Below, piece after piece: positions 44,401 to 54,062 of a stretch of 64,000 nt of DNA. The notes under the pieces were generated by a model, which had not been told where the DNA came from, did no database searches, and was given only the letters and a program-made list of their open reading frames with translations. The DNA comes from an uncultured Pseudomonadota bacterium (GTDB taxonomy: Bacteria > Pseudomonadota > Alphaproteobacteria > RF32 > CAG-239), in the NCBI GenBank assembly GCA_949295025.1, contig CASFJK010000003.1, positions 1 through 64,000 of the forward strand. Direction: 5' to 3'. Position numbers and translations under genes: made by a program. Numbering within the stretch: the first letter of the stretch is position 1; each line of letters begins with the position of its first letter.

Positions 44401-44887
44401 CAGCATATTCTCCGGGTTCAATTACCTGTTCTACACGATTATAACCATTGATGGCAGCATAATGTACAAAGTCATTAAAACTCAACTTATTGCCGACTTT
44501 GACTTGTCTTATGGCATTTAAGAAAATTTTTTGCGGCGGTAATTTTTGCAAAACTGAGCCGACACTTGCCAATATCACACGTGATTTTTGGGGTTGCGGG
44601 TTGCTGACAATGGCGGTCAGCGTTTCTATTCTTTGGGCAACGATATTGATGTTGGGCGAAACTCTATCATACGGCACGGTATCCCATGACGGCAGGAGCA
44701 AAACCTCCAAATCGGGGTTGAGCCAGCGCAACATATCGGCGGTTTTCTCCATGGAAATACCGTCGCTCAAAATATATAAAATATCTTGCTTTTTCTTTTG
44801 GCTGAATTTCTCTGCCAGTACGGCATCATATCCGTCCGGCACGGAGGAAATGATTTTGCCCTTTAACTTTTCAATATCGTCCAACAT
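41405..44887 (-). CDS. mfd: Transcription-repair coupling factor
   Basis: A 1160-residue Mfd, which removes RNA polymerase stalled at DNA damage and recruits UvrA. The UvrB-like N-terminal module (about 1-350), the RNA-polymerase-interacting domain near 470-540 (ELVVHIEHGIGKFMGLE), the RecG-like translocase with Walker A CGDVGFGKTEVA and DEEQH box, and the C-terminal D7 domain are in the usual order. Length is normal. The ATG lacks a strong ribosome site. Divergent from recG. Confidence 0.96.
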   Translation of the reverse strand: MLDDIEKLKGKIISSVPDGYDAVLAEKFSQKKKQDILYILSDGISMEKTADMLRWLNPDLEVLLLPSWDTVPYDRVSPNINIVAQRIETLTAIVSNPQPQKSRVILASVGSVLQKLPPQKIFLNAIRQVKVGNKLSFNDFVHYAAINGYNRVEQVIEPGEYAVRGDIIDIFPVGTDEPLRIDMFDDEVERIRTFDAMTQRTTGELSHYTFQVMGEVTLDENTIKSFRTKYREAFGAAFKDDEIYADISNGVKHLGMENWLPFFYEEPLPDIFSYLPQAQVIVGRNVLEAVKSKCESIADYYQARLEALNVKSVNEVDIYRPIAPELLYLTEKEITDIFKKKEAVYFTSMTLAENDNTVNAGVLPGRSFAQAKNVNLQEVYKELDEYLKENNKLRRVICCYSEGSRDRLFTLMHEHSIENLYFADSWKDANHPENKRTALVVLNLPHGFRGDGLCFISEQDVLGERQHRATKKKASSKDFIADVGSLSVGELVVHIEHGIGKFMGLENITAGGAPHDCLKILYANDAKLFVPVENIDVLSRYGLDDDNIQLDTLGGLAWQAKKAKVKQRIKDIAEKLIKIAAERHLKKADSFIAPQGMYDEFCSRFPYSETDDQLNAISDVLQDLADTVPMDRLVCGDVGFGKTEVALRAAFAVAASGAQVALIVPTTLLARQHYMNFKKRMEGFPIRVRMLSRLVTPKEAAETKKGLEEGSVEIVIGTHALLAKDIKFCNLGLLIIDEEQHFGVAHKEKLKSIKSDVHVLTMTATPIPRTLQLSLTGVKQLSLIATPPVDRLAARTFVMPFDKVMIKEAIYREKFRHGQTFFVCPRVSDIFGVEKELRELVPDVKILVAHGQMPVKQLETVMNDFADGKADLLLSTTIIESGIDMPSVNTMIVHRADMFGLAQLYQLKGRVGRGKVRGYCYFTVPKQKALKPIAERRLNILQALDSLGAGFSLASHDMDIRGSGNILGEEQSGHIKEVGIALYQHMLEEEIMRLKTQGTKGEKEETSITTDWAPQITTGIPIMIPETYVRDLGVRLGLYKRIGDIEDKAGLDDIREELIDRFGPLPVEVDNLLKTVEIKQLCRKANIEKIDAGAKGILITLRNNTFVKPEKLIDFVARQFGAIKIRPDQKLFIEKNLDSYALRVETIKNYVNKLNQLLEG

Positions 44888-44971
44888 TTTTTTATTTCTG
44901 TTATTTACTTAACCGAATAAACTATATACAATATGCGCATAAGTACAACCATTTTTTTGAAAAAAAAGCAG

Positions 44972-47050
44972 ATGCGTCCCGAGATTTTATATCCCTTATT
45001 TGGCTCACTTACTTCCATCGGCGGATTGGGAGAAAAAAGTGCCAAGCTCTTGCAAAATTTGGATTGCCGCCTGATTAAAGACCTTATCTTTCATCTGCCG
45101 TCAAATATGGTTGACCGTCGCTATTCGCCAAAGCTTGCCGATGCTATTCCAGGGCGTGTGGCAACACTTAAAGTGAAAGTGATTGAGCATATTGCGCCAC
45201 AAAAAAAATCGCAGCCGTATAAGGTGATTGCCGCCGATGAAACCGAACAAATCATCATCAGCTTTTTTAAGGCTTATCCCTCCACCATTCAAAAAAATCT
45301 GCCGCTCAATCAATGGGTAGCTATCAGCGGCAAGCTTGAAAAATTTAACAATTCTTTGCAAATGAGCCATCCCGACTATATTGTCCCTGCCGCACAAATT
45401 GATAGCATTCGCACGATTGAGCCGGTTTATCCGCTCACTGCCGGCATCAGCAACAAAATGCTGCGTAAATGGATTTTACAAGCCCTTGCTCGCACACCGC
45501 AGCTTCCGGAATGGATTGATGAAAACTTGCTCAAGGAGAAAAAATGGCTCTCGTTTAATCAATCTCTTCTTAACTTACATCATCCACAATATCTCGCCGA
45601 TTTAGATATTAATTCACCTGAACGTCAGCGCCTCGCTTATGATGAGTTGCTCGCCAATCAACTCACCCTAGCCATTGCTCGACAAAAAATAAAAAAACAA
45701 GCCGGACGCTCACTCAAAGGCAACGGACTTTTGCGCAAAAAGCTTATGGAAATTTTACCGTTCAAACTTACGGAAGCACAAGAGAAAGTTCTCCGCGAGA
45801 TTTTTGCTGACCAAGCCTCGCCTTACCGCATGCTTCGACTTTTGCAAGGTGATGTCGGTTGCGGTAAAACTATTGTCGCTTTTTTCTCCATGCTTAACGC
45901 TATTGAATGCGGTGCCCAGGCTGCCATTATGGCTCCAACCGAAATTTTAGCCAAGCAGCACCAAGAAACAATTGCACCTCTCTGTGAGGAACTCGGTATT
46001 ACTTGTGCGCTTCTGACCGGCAAGACCAAACCCAAACAACGCAAAGAGATTCTTGCCGAATTGGAAGAAGGAAAAATCAACATTCTTATCGGCACACACG
46101 CCCTCTTTCAAGAAAACGTCATTTTCAAAGACCTTGCTTATGCGGTGATTGATGAGCAACATCGCTTTGGTGTGCATCAACGTCTCAACTTTTCTAACAA
46201 AGGTAACAAAGCCGATATTTTGGTTATGACCGCAACCCCTATTCCGAGAACTCTCTTACTTACCGCATACGGAGATATGGAATATTCCAAAATCGACCAA
46301 GTGCCGGAAGGTCGAAAACCGGTTTCAACCCTTGTAATGCCGATTGATAAAATTCATGACGTCGTCTCTGCCCTTTCTCGCAAACTCCAACAAGGCGCGC
46401 GTGCTTATTGGGTTTGTCCGCTTGTCGAAGAATCGGAAAAAATTGACCTTGCAGCTGCCGAAGAGCGTTACGAATCGCTTAAAAAATATTTTGGCGACCA
46501 AGTCGGGCTTGTTCACGGTAAGATGAAAGAAGCAGAAAAAGATGCGGTCATGGAAAAATTCAAAAAAGGAGAAATTTCGCTTCTTGTTGCCACAACCGTG
46601 ATTGAAGTGGGTGTCAATGTGCCTGAGGCAACACTCATGATTATTGAACATGCCGAGCGTTTTGGTTTGGCGCAACTACACCAACTGCGCGGACGTATTA
46701 AACGTGGTTTTCAGGCTTCAACCTGTATTCTGCTCTATTCACATCCGCTTTCGGAAACCTCACGCGCTCGCCTTAACATTATGAAAGAAACCGAAGACGG
46801 TTTCCGCATTGCCGAAGAAGATCTTGACCTACGCGGCGGCGGCGAGCTACTCGGCACCAAGCAAAGCGGTTTTAATACCTTCAAACTTGCAGACCTTTCC
46901 GTGCACAAAGGTTTGCTTTTAACAGCATCACAAGATGCTAAACTTTTCATCGCACAAGACCCCGATTTCACCTCTCCACGAGGCAAAGCGCTTAAAAATC
47001 TGCTTTATCTATTTGAACGCGATGAAGCTGTTAAGACCTACAATCAATAA
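44972..47050 (+). CDS. recG: ATP-dependent DNA helicase RecG
   Basis: About 692 residues. A wedge/OB domain (about 50-160) is followed by the SF2 helicase core: LLQGDVGCGKTIVAFF (Walker A), IDEQHRFGV (DEQH box), TATPIPRTL, and the C-terminal TVIEVGVNVPEATLMIIEHAERFGLAQLHQLRGR. It reverses stalled replication forks. ATG 44972 (MRPEILYPLFGSL) fits family starts better than 44933. A terminator follows. Confidence 0.95.
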   Translation: MRPEILYPLFGSLTSIGGLGEKSAKLLQNLDCRLIKDLIFHLPSNMVDRRYSPKLADAIPGRVATLKVKVIEHIAPQKKSQPYKVIAADETEQIIISFFKAYPSTIQKNLPLNQWVAISGKLEKFNNSLQMSHPDYIVPAAQIDSIRTIEPVYPLTAGISNKMLRKWILQALARTPQLPEWIDENLLKEKKWLSFNQSLLNLHHPQYLADLDINSPERQRLAYDELLANQLTLAIARQKIKKQAGRSLKGNGLLRKKLMEILPFKLTEAQEKVLREIFADQASPYRMLRLLQGDVGCGKTIVAFFSMLNAIECGAQAAIMAPTEILAKQHQETIAPLCEELGITCALLTGKTKPKQRKEILAELEEGKINILIGTHALFQENVIFKDLAYAVIDEQHRFGVHQRLNFSNKGNKADILVMTATPIPRTLLLTAYGDMEYSKIDQVPEGRKPVSTLVMPIDKIHDVVSALSRKLQQGARAYWVCPLVEESEKIDLAAAEERYESLKKYFGDQVGLVHGKMKEAEKDAVMEKFKKGEISLLVATTVIEVGVNVPEATLMIIEHAERFGLAQLHQLRGRIKRGFQASTCILLYSHPLSETSRARLNIMKETEDGFRIAEEDLDLRGGGELLGTKQSGFNTFKLADLSVHKGLLLTASQDAKLFIAQDPDFTSPRGKALKNLLYLFERDEAVKTYNQ

Positions 47051-47083
47051 AAAAAGAGGGGTGACTCACGTCAGCCCTCTTTC
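47050..47083. terminator. Rho-independent terminator after recG
   Basis: Stem AAAGAGGG...GTGA / TCA...CCCTCTTT; the hairpin directly follows the recG stop and is near the convergent 47123 gene. Confidence 0.78.
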
Positions 47084-47122
47084 AACTAATGTTCTATTAT
47101 TCGTCTATATGGAAACCATATT

Positions 47123-47713
47123 TTATGAAATTTTGGTTATTTGCAAGCCTTTCGTAGACTTATATTCCACTTGCGAATCTTTTTGCTTCACAAAGAAAGC
47201 ATAAGTTCCACGATGTTGCATCAACCAATATTTTTCATTGTCTATTAGACACGAAAATATTTCTTGTCCTGGGATTTTGAAATAGTCCTGCAGCAAAGAT
47301 ATTTCAGAAAATGCTACGAATGCCTTAATCAAAGCTTCCGCCATTGACTTATCTTTACAAACATTCTCTGTGTCTTCTTTGTTTAAAACGATATTTGCAT
47401 CATCAACCTCGCCTATCACATCGGCATTCAAATATCCTTGATGATACGTATTCCCTATTTCCAATTGCGGCGCCAAAGGAAGTTCATCAAAAATATTGAT
47501 ATTCATCTGTAAAGGTGAGTAAATCAAATATTTTACTTCATTTCCCTTTGCTGCTTCAATAATAATTCCGGGGACATAGTCCAAAATTGAAGTGCTGAAT
47601 AACAGTTTTACGCGAGGAGAGCCAAGTTCAAATCCTTGCAACTCATCCATAAACAAGTTTGACAACATGTTTTTCACTTCTTCTTTTGAAACTGTTAAAA
47701 ATTTTTTCTCCAT
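47123..47713 (-). CDS. Hypothetical protein
   Basis: About 196 residues, no known domain. Alternating strand/helix character: FSTSILDYVPGIIIEAAKGNEVKYLIYSPLQ, then a middle acidic region and KYWLMQHRGTYAFFVKQKDSQVEY at the end. No signal or membrane helix. It loosely resembles SseB-like proteins but without firm motifs. ATG 47713 is chosen over 47740 by position; ribosome site weak. Confidence 0.55.
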   Translation of the reverse strand: MEKKFLTVSKEEVKNMLSNLFMDELQGFELGSPRVKLLFSTSILDYVPGIIIEAAKGNEVKYLIYSPLQMNINIFDELPLAPQLEIGNTYHQGYLNADVIGEVDDANIVLNKEDTENVCKDKSMAEALIKAFVAFSEISLLQDYFKIPGQEIFSCLIDNEKYWLMQHRGTYAFFVKQKDSQVEYKSTKGLQITKIS

Positions 47714-47830
47714 AGCTTTTAATTTTAAATTATACAACAAAAAATAATAAAATTCGCAGAAAGGAATTTATTACTGCATTAGACAAAAGTCAACAAAAAA
47801 AATAAAATTTTTATTTTGATATATTTTCTC

Positions 47831-47872
47831 AAAAAAAAAGAAGAGCGAAAAATTTCGCTCTTCTTTTTTTTT
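47831..47872. terminator. Rho-independent terminator
   Basis: Perfect stem AAAGAAGAGCGAAA / TTTCGCTCTTCTTT with a 2-nt central gap, at the 3' end of the minus-strand gene at 47879. Confidence 0.85.
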
Positions 47873-47878
47873 GTTTTC

Positions 47879-48349
47879 TTATATATGTAATCTGTTTTCT
47901 TGGAGTTTTGTTAATATACTTGGTGAAACCGTTTGGGTTTTCTGATGTTCTGCTGTATATTTATCATATTCTTTATAAAAACCATCTATAGTATGGGTCT
48001 TATCCATTTTCAAATATCTATTTAACCCAATAACCGCATAATCAAATTTTTGAGGAGCCATTTTATTTAACATGTCTAAAATTTCACGTTTTTTACTTTT
48101 ATTGGCAATCTTAGATATTTGGGGCAAGGCCTTGCTAACATGTTTGGTATAAGTATCAGCTCTTTTGATTGCCTCAAAACTTTTTAACGAAACCACAGCG
48201 GCTATCGTGGGCAAACCAAGATCACGTAACTTTGCTTGTTCTCCTACGGCTTCATGCAAGGTTTGAAACAAAGTTTGCTTATCTGTGGTTGGCGATTTCA
48301 GCTTATCTATAATTTTTACCCAAGGCATCTTGTTTTTTGTTTGTATCAT
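47879..48349 (-). CDS. Hypothetical protein
   Basis: A 156-residue, Lys-rich, mostly helical protein with no recognised domain (SLKSFEAIKRADTYTKHVSKALPQISKIANKSKKREIL). No signal peptide. A very strong ribosome site (GGGGGAGG) fixes the start, and a terminator follows. Its promoter contains a perfect dyad. It lies downstream of the G1PDH-like gene but is separated by about 90 bp, so may have its own promoter. Function unknown. Confidence 0.6.
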   Translation of the reverse strand: MIQTKNKMPWVKIIDKLKSPTTDKQTLFQTLHEAVGEQAKLRDLGLPTIAAVVSLKSFEAIKRADTYTKHVSKALPQISKIANKSKKREILDMLNKMAPQKFDYAVIGLNRYLKMDKTHTIDGFYKEYDKYTAEHQKTQTVSPSILTKLQENRLHI

Positions 48350-48390
48350 AATAATCCTCCCCCTTTTCAGGTTCTCTTTTCAATATCTTT

Positions 48391-48419
48391 ATTATAGCAT
48401 ATTTGGCTTGTCTAAACAA
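48391..48419 (-). promoter_or_regulatory. Predicted promoter of the 48349 gene with dyad
   Basis: On the minus strand TTGTTT (48414-48419), 17-bp spacer, TATAAT (48391-48396). A perfect inverted repeat GCTTGT-4nt-ACAAGC (48406-48421) covers the -35. It could also be a poor terminator of the upstream gene but has no T-tract. Confidence 0.5.
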
Positions 48420-48441
48420 GCTTTATCATTCCAAAAAAGTT

Positions 48442-49518
48442 TTATTTTATAATTTTTTTTAATATATTTTCTGTCTCGACCAAGTGTAAGGCTTTGCCAA
48501 AGCTTTCTTTTTCACTCAAGACAGTGTAATAATCTTTTTTCATCATTGGAGCTTGTTGCAAGGCTTGTATATATATGTCTTTTGAAAGCGGATCTGAAGC
48601 AACATACTCAAAGAAACCACTCGTTAATAAAAAATTGCGAATTTTATCTATTGCAGGATTGTTTTGTAATAACGCACATAAATATGTGGAAACTCCAACC
48701 TGAATGCCATGTAAATGCGGACGCTTGGAAATGTTATCCAAAGCATGCGATATTAAATGCTCTCCTCCGCTGGCCGGCCTTGATGTTCCAGCTATTTCCA
48801 TGGACACACCGCTTAATAATAATGAATTGCTTAAATTGCGTAAGAATTCAGAACTTTCCATATTATATTCCGGCATTGATAACAAAATATCAATGGAATT
48901 ATATGCCAGCATGGCTGCAAAGTCGTTATATCTTTCATAACCTTTTCTAAATGCCACTTTCCAATCCCACAGCGCTGTGATTTTAGATATCATATCTCCC
49001 ATACCGGAATACAAAAACATCTTTGGACTTTTTGAAACAATATCTAAATCGATAATCACACCGAACGGAATACTGGATTTAACACTTGTCCTTTTTCCAT
49101 CTACCAGCAAAGAGGTGTTGGGGCTACAAAATCCATCATTTGAAATGGATGTTGGAACAGATATAAATGGCTTTTTTAATAGATGGGCGCAATATTTTGC
49201 AAAGTCAATAACTTTACCTCCTCCTATGCCGATAATGGCATCGGTATTTCGAGGCAAATTAAAAGCAACTTTATCCACCTCTTCGATGTTGATATATTGA
49301 ACTATTTTATTGCACACAATTTCAATATCGTGCTGTTCAAAGCCTTTATAAAGCTTGCCACCAATAAGTTCTTCCAAACCATCACTCCAAAATAAAGCAA
49401 CGTTTGACATGCCTTTATCAATTAAATATTTTCCGATACGACTGATTTTTCCATAACCGATTTTTACCAGATAAGGGATATTGATTTGGCGATTGGTAAA
49501 AAAGTTTTGATATGGCAT
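48442..49518 (-). CDS. Glycerol-1-phosphate dehydrogenase-like protein (iron/zinc ADH superfamily)
   Basis: A 358-residue protein of the dehydroquinate-synthase/G1PDH superfamily. IIGIGGGKVIDFAKYCA binds NAD(P) (about 95-110). SVPTSISNDGFCSP matches the substrate loop. Metal ligands are likely in SGMGDMISK, GGEHLISHALD and RPHLHGIQVG. The pattern is of EgsA/AraM-type sn-glycerol-1-phosphate dehydrogenases, best known in archaea and some Gram-positives. It would reduce DHAP or a sugar-phosphate-like ketone. GGAGGG precedes ATG. The family call is fairly sure; the substrate is open. Confidence 0.78.
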   Translation of the reverse strand: MPYQNFFTNRQINIPYLVKIGYGKISRIGKYLIDKGMSNVALFWSDGLEELIGGKLYKGFEQHDIEIVCNKIVQYINIEEVDKVAFNLPRNTDAIIGIGGGKVIDFAKYCAHLLKKPFISVPTSISNDGFCSPNTSLLVDGKRTSVKSSIPFGVIIDLDIVSKSPKMFLYSGMGDMISKITALWDWKVAFRKGYERYNDFAAMLAYNSIDILLSMPEYNMESSEFLRNLSNSLLLSGVSMEIAGTSRPASGGEHLISHALDNISKRPHLHGIQVGVSTYLCALLQNNPAIDKIRNFLLTSGFFEYVASDPLSKDIYIQALQQAPMMKKDYYTVLSEKESFGKALHLVETENILKKIIK

Positions 49519-49617
49519 AATCCCTCCTCGCTTTAGAGATGATAGTGTCTATATATTATATCTAACATATATTTTTCTAACACGCTAGAAAAAAACTCTT
49601 TTACATTCTAATTCAAT

Positions 49618-49648
49618 AAAAAAAGAGCTCTTTCGAGCTCTTTTTTTT
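49618..49648. terminator. Rho-independent terminator
   Basis: Perfect stem AAAAAAGAGCTC / GAGCTCTTTTTT with a TTTC loop, following the 49650 gene on the minus strand. Confidence 0.88.
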
Positions 49649-49649
49649 A

Positions 49650-50993
49650 TTAAGAAAATTTGGTTTTATTATTTTGCAAAAATACGGCAATGTAATTTTG
49701 ACTGACTATTTTTTCTTTTTGTTTGTTCTTCAGAATAGCTAAATCATTGGCTCTGGATTTGATACTTTCTCCCAAATTACAAATATAACCACCCATTGAT
49801 GTTAACTTGTCCATTTTATCAATATCCATTCTGACAATACGATTATTATTATAAGCTAACAAATATGCTTTTTTATCACCGGCGCCAATCACCGTCATTC
49901 TATGCAAGTTGCCGGATTTATTTCTGATCCAGACCATATAAATGCCATGTTTATTGTGTTGCAACTCTTGCTCCAAGGTTCTTCTCAAATTTTTGCTATA
50001 ATAGCTTTTAAATGTTTGTTTATTTGAGTGGCAGGCATGCGGATTAGGAACTTGTAATAAAAGATCTTTGCATGCTGAAGCAACATAATCATCCGGATTG
50101 GAACGATTATCCAATACCTTTAAAAATGTTGCATAAGACATGGATTCACAACTTGATTGAGGTATGATATGTGCATATTTACCATATTTTGCAATCAAAT
50201 TTTCTTGTTCTTTATAAAACTTTCTTCTGTTTGTTTTAGCGTTTTGCAATGTTAAAATATTTTCACGAAATTGATCAATCAAATCATGAACAAATTGTTC
50301 ATATTTTTGTTCGTTGTCTTTTATCGGTTGAAAAAACTCTGCTTGGTACGGAGAGATGAGACTATCTTTTTTATCTGCTTGTTGGACAGGTATTTTGTTC
50401 AGAACAAAAGTTGTATCCAAGTTGCTGATTTTTGGTTTAGACATCATCTGATTTTTTTCCAATTCAACTTTTTTATTTTGCAACAAACTTGTGGTATTGC
50501 AATTGCCAAATGACAAAACAGCCAAACCAGTTGCTGCTGCATATTTTAAACCTTTGACCACAGTTTGTTTTGAGTTGTTTAATTTTGTTTTTAACTTGCC
50601 CCAAAAAGTATTTTTTTTAGGTTCTTCAACCTCTATAACTTGAGGCTTGGAGATTTTGTTCTCTACTTGCAAAATGGAAGCTTCTTTTGATGGGCTTTTT
50701 TGGCTTACAATCATTGCTTTTTTATATAATTGAAGCAAATCATAAGATACAGAATATTTGTCCTGTTTGCATTTTTGAAAAAAATCTTGCGCCATTTGGT
50801 TAAATTCTTCTCGGGCATCGGGATGTAATATTTTCTTCTCAGAAACTATGTTTTTTAGTACCTGACCAAAATTCTTCATCAATACATTGATACGGCGATT
50901 TCTGTTGCTATCTTTTGTATAGGTTCCGCAATAAAAATTGCGCATTTTTTTTATGTCTTCTAACTTAATATATTTGCTATCCATCTTCTTCAT
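49650..50993 (-). CDS. Hypothetical protein with possible papain-like peptidase fold
   Basis: A 447-residue protein. Residues 1-140 are basic and helical. A single hydrophobic segment (KYAAATGLAVLSFGNC, about 150-165) could be a membrane helix. The C-terminal half (about 280-420) has QSSCESMSYATFLKVLD followed 80-odd residues later by NLHRMTVIGAGDKKAYLLAYNNN, a Cys...His arrangement like C39/papain-fold peptidases. This is inference from spacing only. The start could be the ATG three codons in. Downstream terminator present. Confidence 0.6.
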   Translation of the reverse strand: MKKMDSKYIKLEDIKKMRNFYCGTYTKDSNRNRRINVLMKNFGQVLKNIVSEKKILHPDAREEFNQMAQDFFQKCKQDKYSVSYDLLQLYKKAMIVSQKSPSKEASILQVENKISKPQVIEVEEPKKNTFWGKLKTKLNNSKQTVVKGLKYAAATGLAVLSFGNCNTTSLLQNKKVELEKNQMMSKPKISNLDTTFVLNKIPVQQADKKDSLISPYQAEFFQPIKDNEQKYEQFVHDLIDQFRENILTLQNAKTNRRKFYKEQENLIAKYGKYAHIIPQSSCESMSYATFLKVLDNRSNPDDYVASACKDLLLQVPNPHACHSNKQTFKSYYSKNLRRTLEQELQHNKHGIYMVWIRNKSGNLHRMTVIGAGDKKAYLLAYNNNRIVRMDIDKMDKLTSMGGYICNLGESIKSRANDLAILKNKQKEKIVSQNYIAVFLQNNKTKFS

Positions 50994-51133
50994 CTCTTTA
51001 TCTTTTTCTATTCTTTTTCACTCACAAAGTAGATGAACATACACAAATATTTTTGATTGTAAATAGGCTTTTTACAATTTAACAAAAATGAAACATTGTT
51101 TTGTTTTTACGTCATTTTTTATACAAAATTTCA

Positions 51134-51172
51134 CAAAAAAAGAGTCTATTTTGACAATAGACTCTTTTTTTT
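51134..51172. terminator. Terminator of the atp operon
   Basis: Perfect stem AAAAGAGTCTATT / AATAGACTCTTTT with a 5-nt loop and long A/T tracts, 19 bp beyond the atpC stop. Confidence 0.9.
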
Positions 51173-51190
51173 GTTTATTTTGGAAATTGA

Positions 51191-51559
51191 TTAGGATTTT
51201 TGTTCCAAAACACTCACTACATATTCGTAAAATTTTTTATCTTCTTCATGAAGAGCCGAATCTCTTTTCTCTTTTGCTCGCTCCAAAGTGATTCCATCCA
51301 CGCAAAAAACTTTTTCACAGGATACGGCACATCTGTCTCGGGCAATATCGGCTATTCCGCCTTTAACAAAATAGCTTTCAATGATTTTTAACTGGTTGTC
51401 CAACACATTAACAATACCATTTCTTAGCAACAATAAAGTCGGCGCCCTATCCGGCAGGATGGTGATGTCACCATCCACGGCCGGAAGCTGTAAGGCTGCT
51501 ACCTTTTTGGTATTGAATACTTTATATGGGCGAGAAATTCGAAAAAGTATTTCTTTCAT
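51191..51559 (-). CDS. atpC: ATP synthase F1 subunit epsilon
   Basis: A 122-residue F1 epsilon: the N-terminal beta sandwich (LPAVDGDITILPDRAPTLLLLRNG) and a short C-terminal helical segment (ITLERAKEKRDSAL). It links the F1 head to the rotor and regulates ATP hydrolysis. Last gene of atpHAGDC, 10 bp after atpD. Confidence 0.93.
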   Translation of the reverse strand: MKEILFRISRPYKVFNTKKVAALQLPAVDGDITILPDRAPTLLLLRNGIVNVLDNQLKIIESYFVKGGIADIARDRCAVSCEKVFCVDGITLERAKEKRDSALHEEDKKFYEYVVSVLEQKS

Positions 51560-51569
51560 GATATTTTAC

Positions 51570-53114
<1,545 letters not shown>

Positions 53115-53132
53115 CTAACTCTCCTAAATTAT

Positions 53133-54053
53133 TTAAAGTGCCTCAGCACCTGATATAATCTCTGTCAGTTCAGTTGTAATTGCAGACTGACGAATGCGGT
53201 TATATTTAATTGTCAGTTTGTTTATCATATCGCTTGCATTTCTGGTGGCATTATCCATTGATGTCATACGAGCACCATGCTCTGATGCTTGAGAATGAAC
53301 AACGGCTTTAAAAATAACACCTCGGAAAATAAGCGGCAACATTCCTTCCAATAAGGTCAACTTATCTGGCTCATAATCGTAAAAAGCGCCCCTGACAACA
53401 TTGGTTGGTAAATGCATCTTATTATATTCAAACTCTTCAATTTTCAGCGGCAAAATTTGTTCATCAACAATTTCTCTGCTGATTGCAGACTTAAAACGAC
53501 TAACAATCACTTCGCAGACATCAAATTTTTCTTGGTTATAGGCGTCTAAAACATCATAACCAATATCTGATGCCTCGTAGTATTTTGCACCTTTTGCTGC
53601 AACACCTTCTTTAGTTTTTATAATCAAATCGCCATAACGGCTTTTCAAAATATCGCGTCCTTTTTTGCCGACACAATAAATTGAAACATTCTTGCCTGCC
53701 TCTTTAAGCTCTTCAATACGGCGAATTGCTTCTTTGGCAACACCGGCATTGTAACTTCCACAAAGGCCTCGATCTGAAGTAAAGACAAGAAGAAGATAGT
53801 TTTGAGCTTGAGGATTTTCTCTCATCATTTTAGGCCATTCGACCTTATGCCCACTAACCTCTTCTTCTTGCTTTAATTCATAAATAACTCGATTGGCGCA
53901 AGACAAAAGATTGTGATTATAAAACTCAGACTTGCCGATTAAACCTTGAGATCGACGCAGGCGCGCAGCAGCAACCATCTTCATCGCCGAAGTTATTTTA
54001 CTTGTTGATTTGACGGTGCTGATGCGAGTTCTTAACTCTTTTAATCCTGCCAT
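53133..54053 (-). CDS. atpG: ATP synthase F1 subunit gamma
   Basis: A 306-residue central-stalk gamma subunit. The N-terminal coiled helix (LKELRTRISTVKSTSKITSAMKMVAAARLRR) and the C-terminal counterpart (NATRNASDMINKLTIKYNRIRQSAITTELTEIISGAEAL) are diagnostic. FTSDRGLCGSYNAG marks the middle. 9 bp after atpA, GAGG ribosome site. Confidence 0.97.
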   Translation of the reverse strand: MAGLKELRTRISTVKSTSKITSAMKMVAAARLRRSQGLIGKSEFYNHNLLSCANRVIYELKQEEEVSGHKVEWPKMMRENPQAQNYLLLVFTSDRGLCGSYNAGVAKEAIRRIEELKEAGKNVSIYCVGKKGRDILKSRYGDLIIKTKEGVAAKGAKYYEASDIGYDVLDAYNQEKFDVCEVIVSRFKSAISREIVDEQILPLKIEEFEYNKMHLPTNVVRGAFYDYEPDKLTLLEGMLPLIFRGVIFKAVVHSQASEHGARMTSMDNATRNASDMINKLTIKYNRIRQSAITTELTEIISGAEAL

Positions 54054-54062
54054 AGTTTAACC

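Noticed and set aside
44933..44971. Upstream start for recG (13 extra residues)
   Set aside because: The extra residues do not match RecG starts, and the segment lies in the divergent promoter region with mfd.
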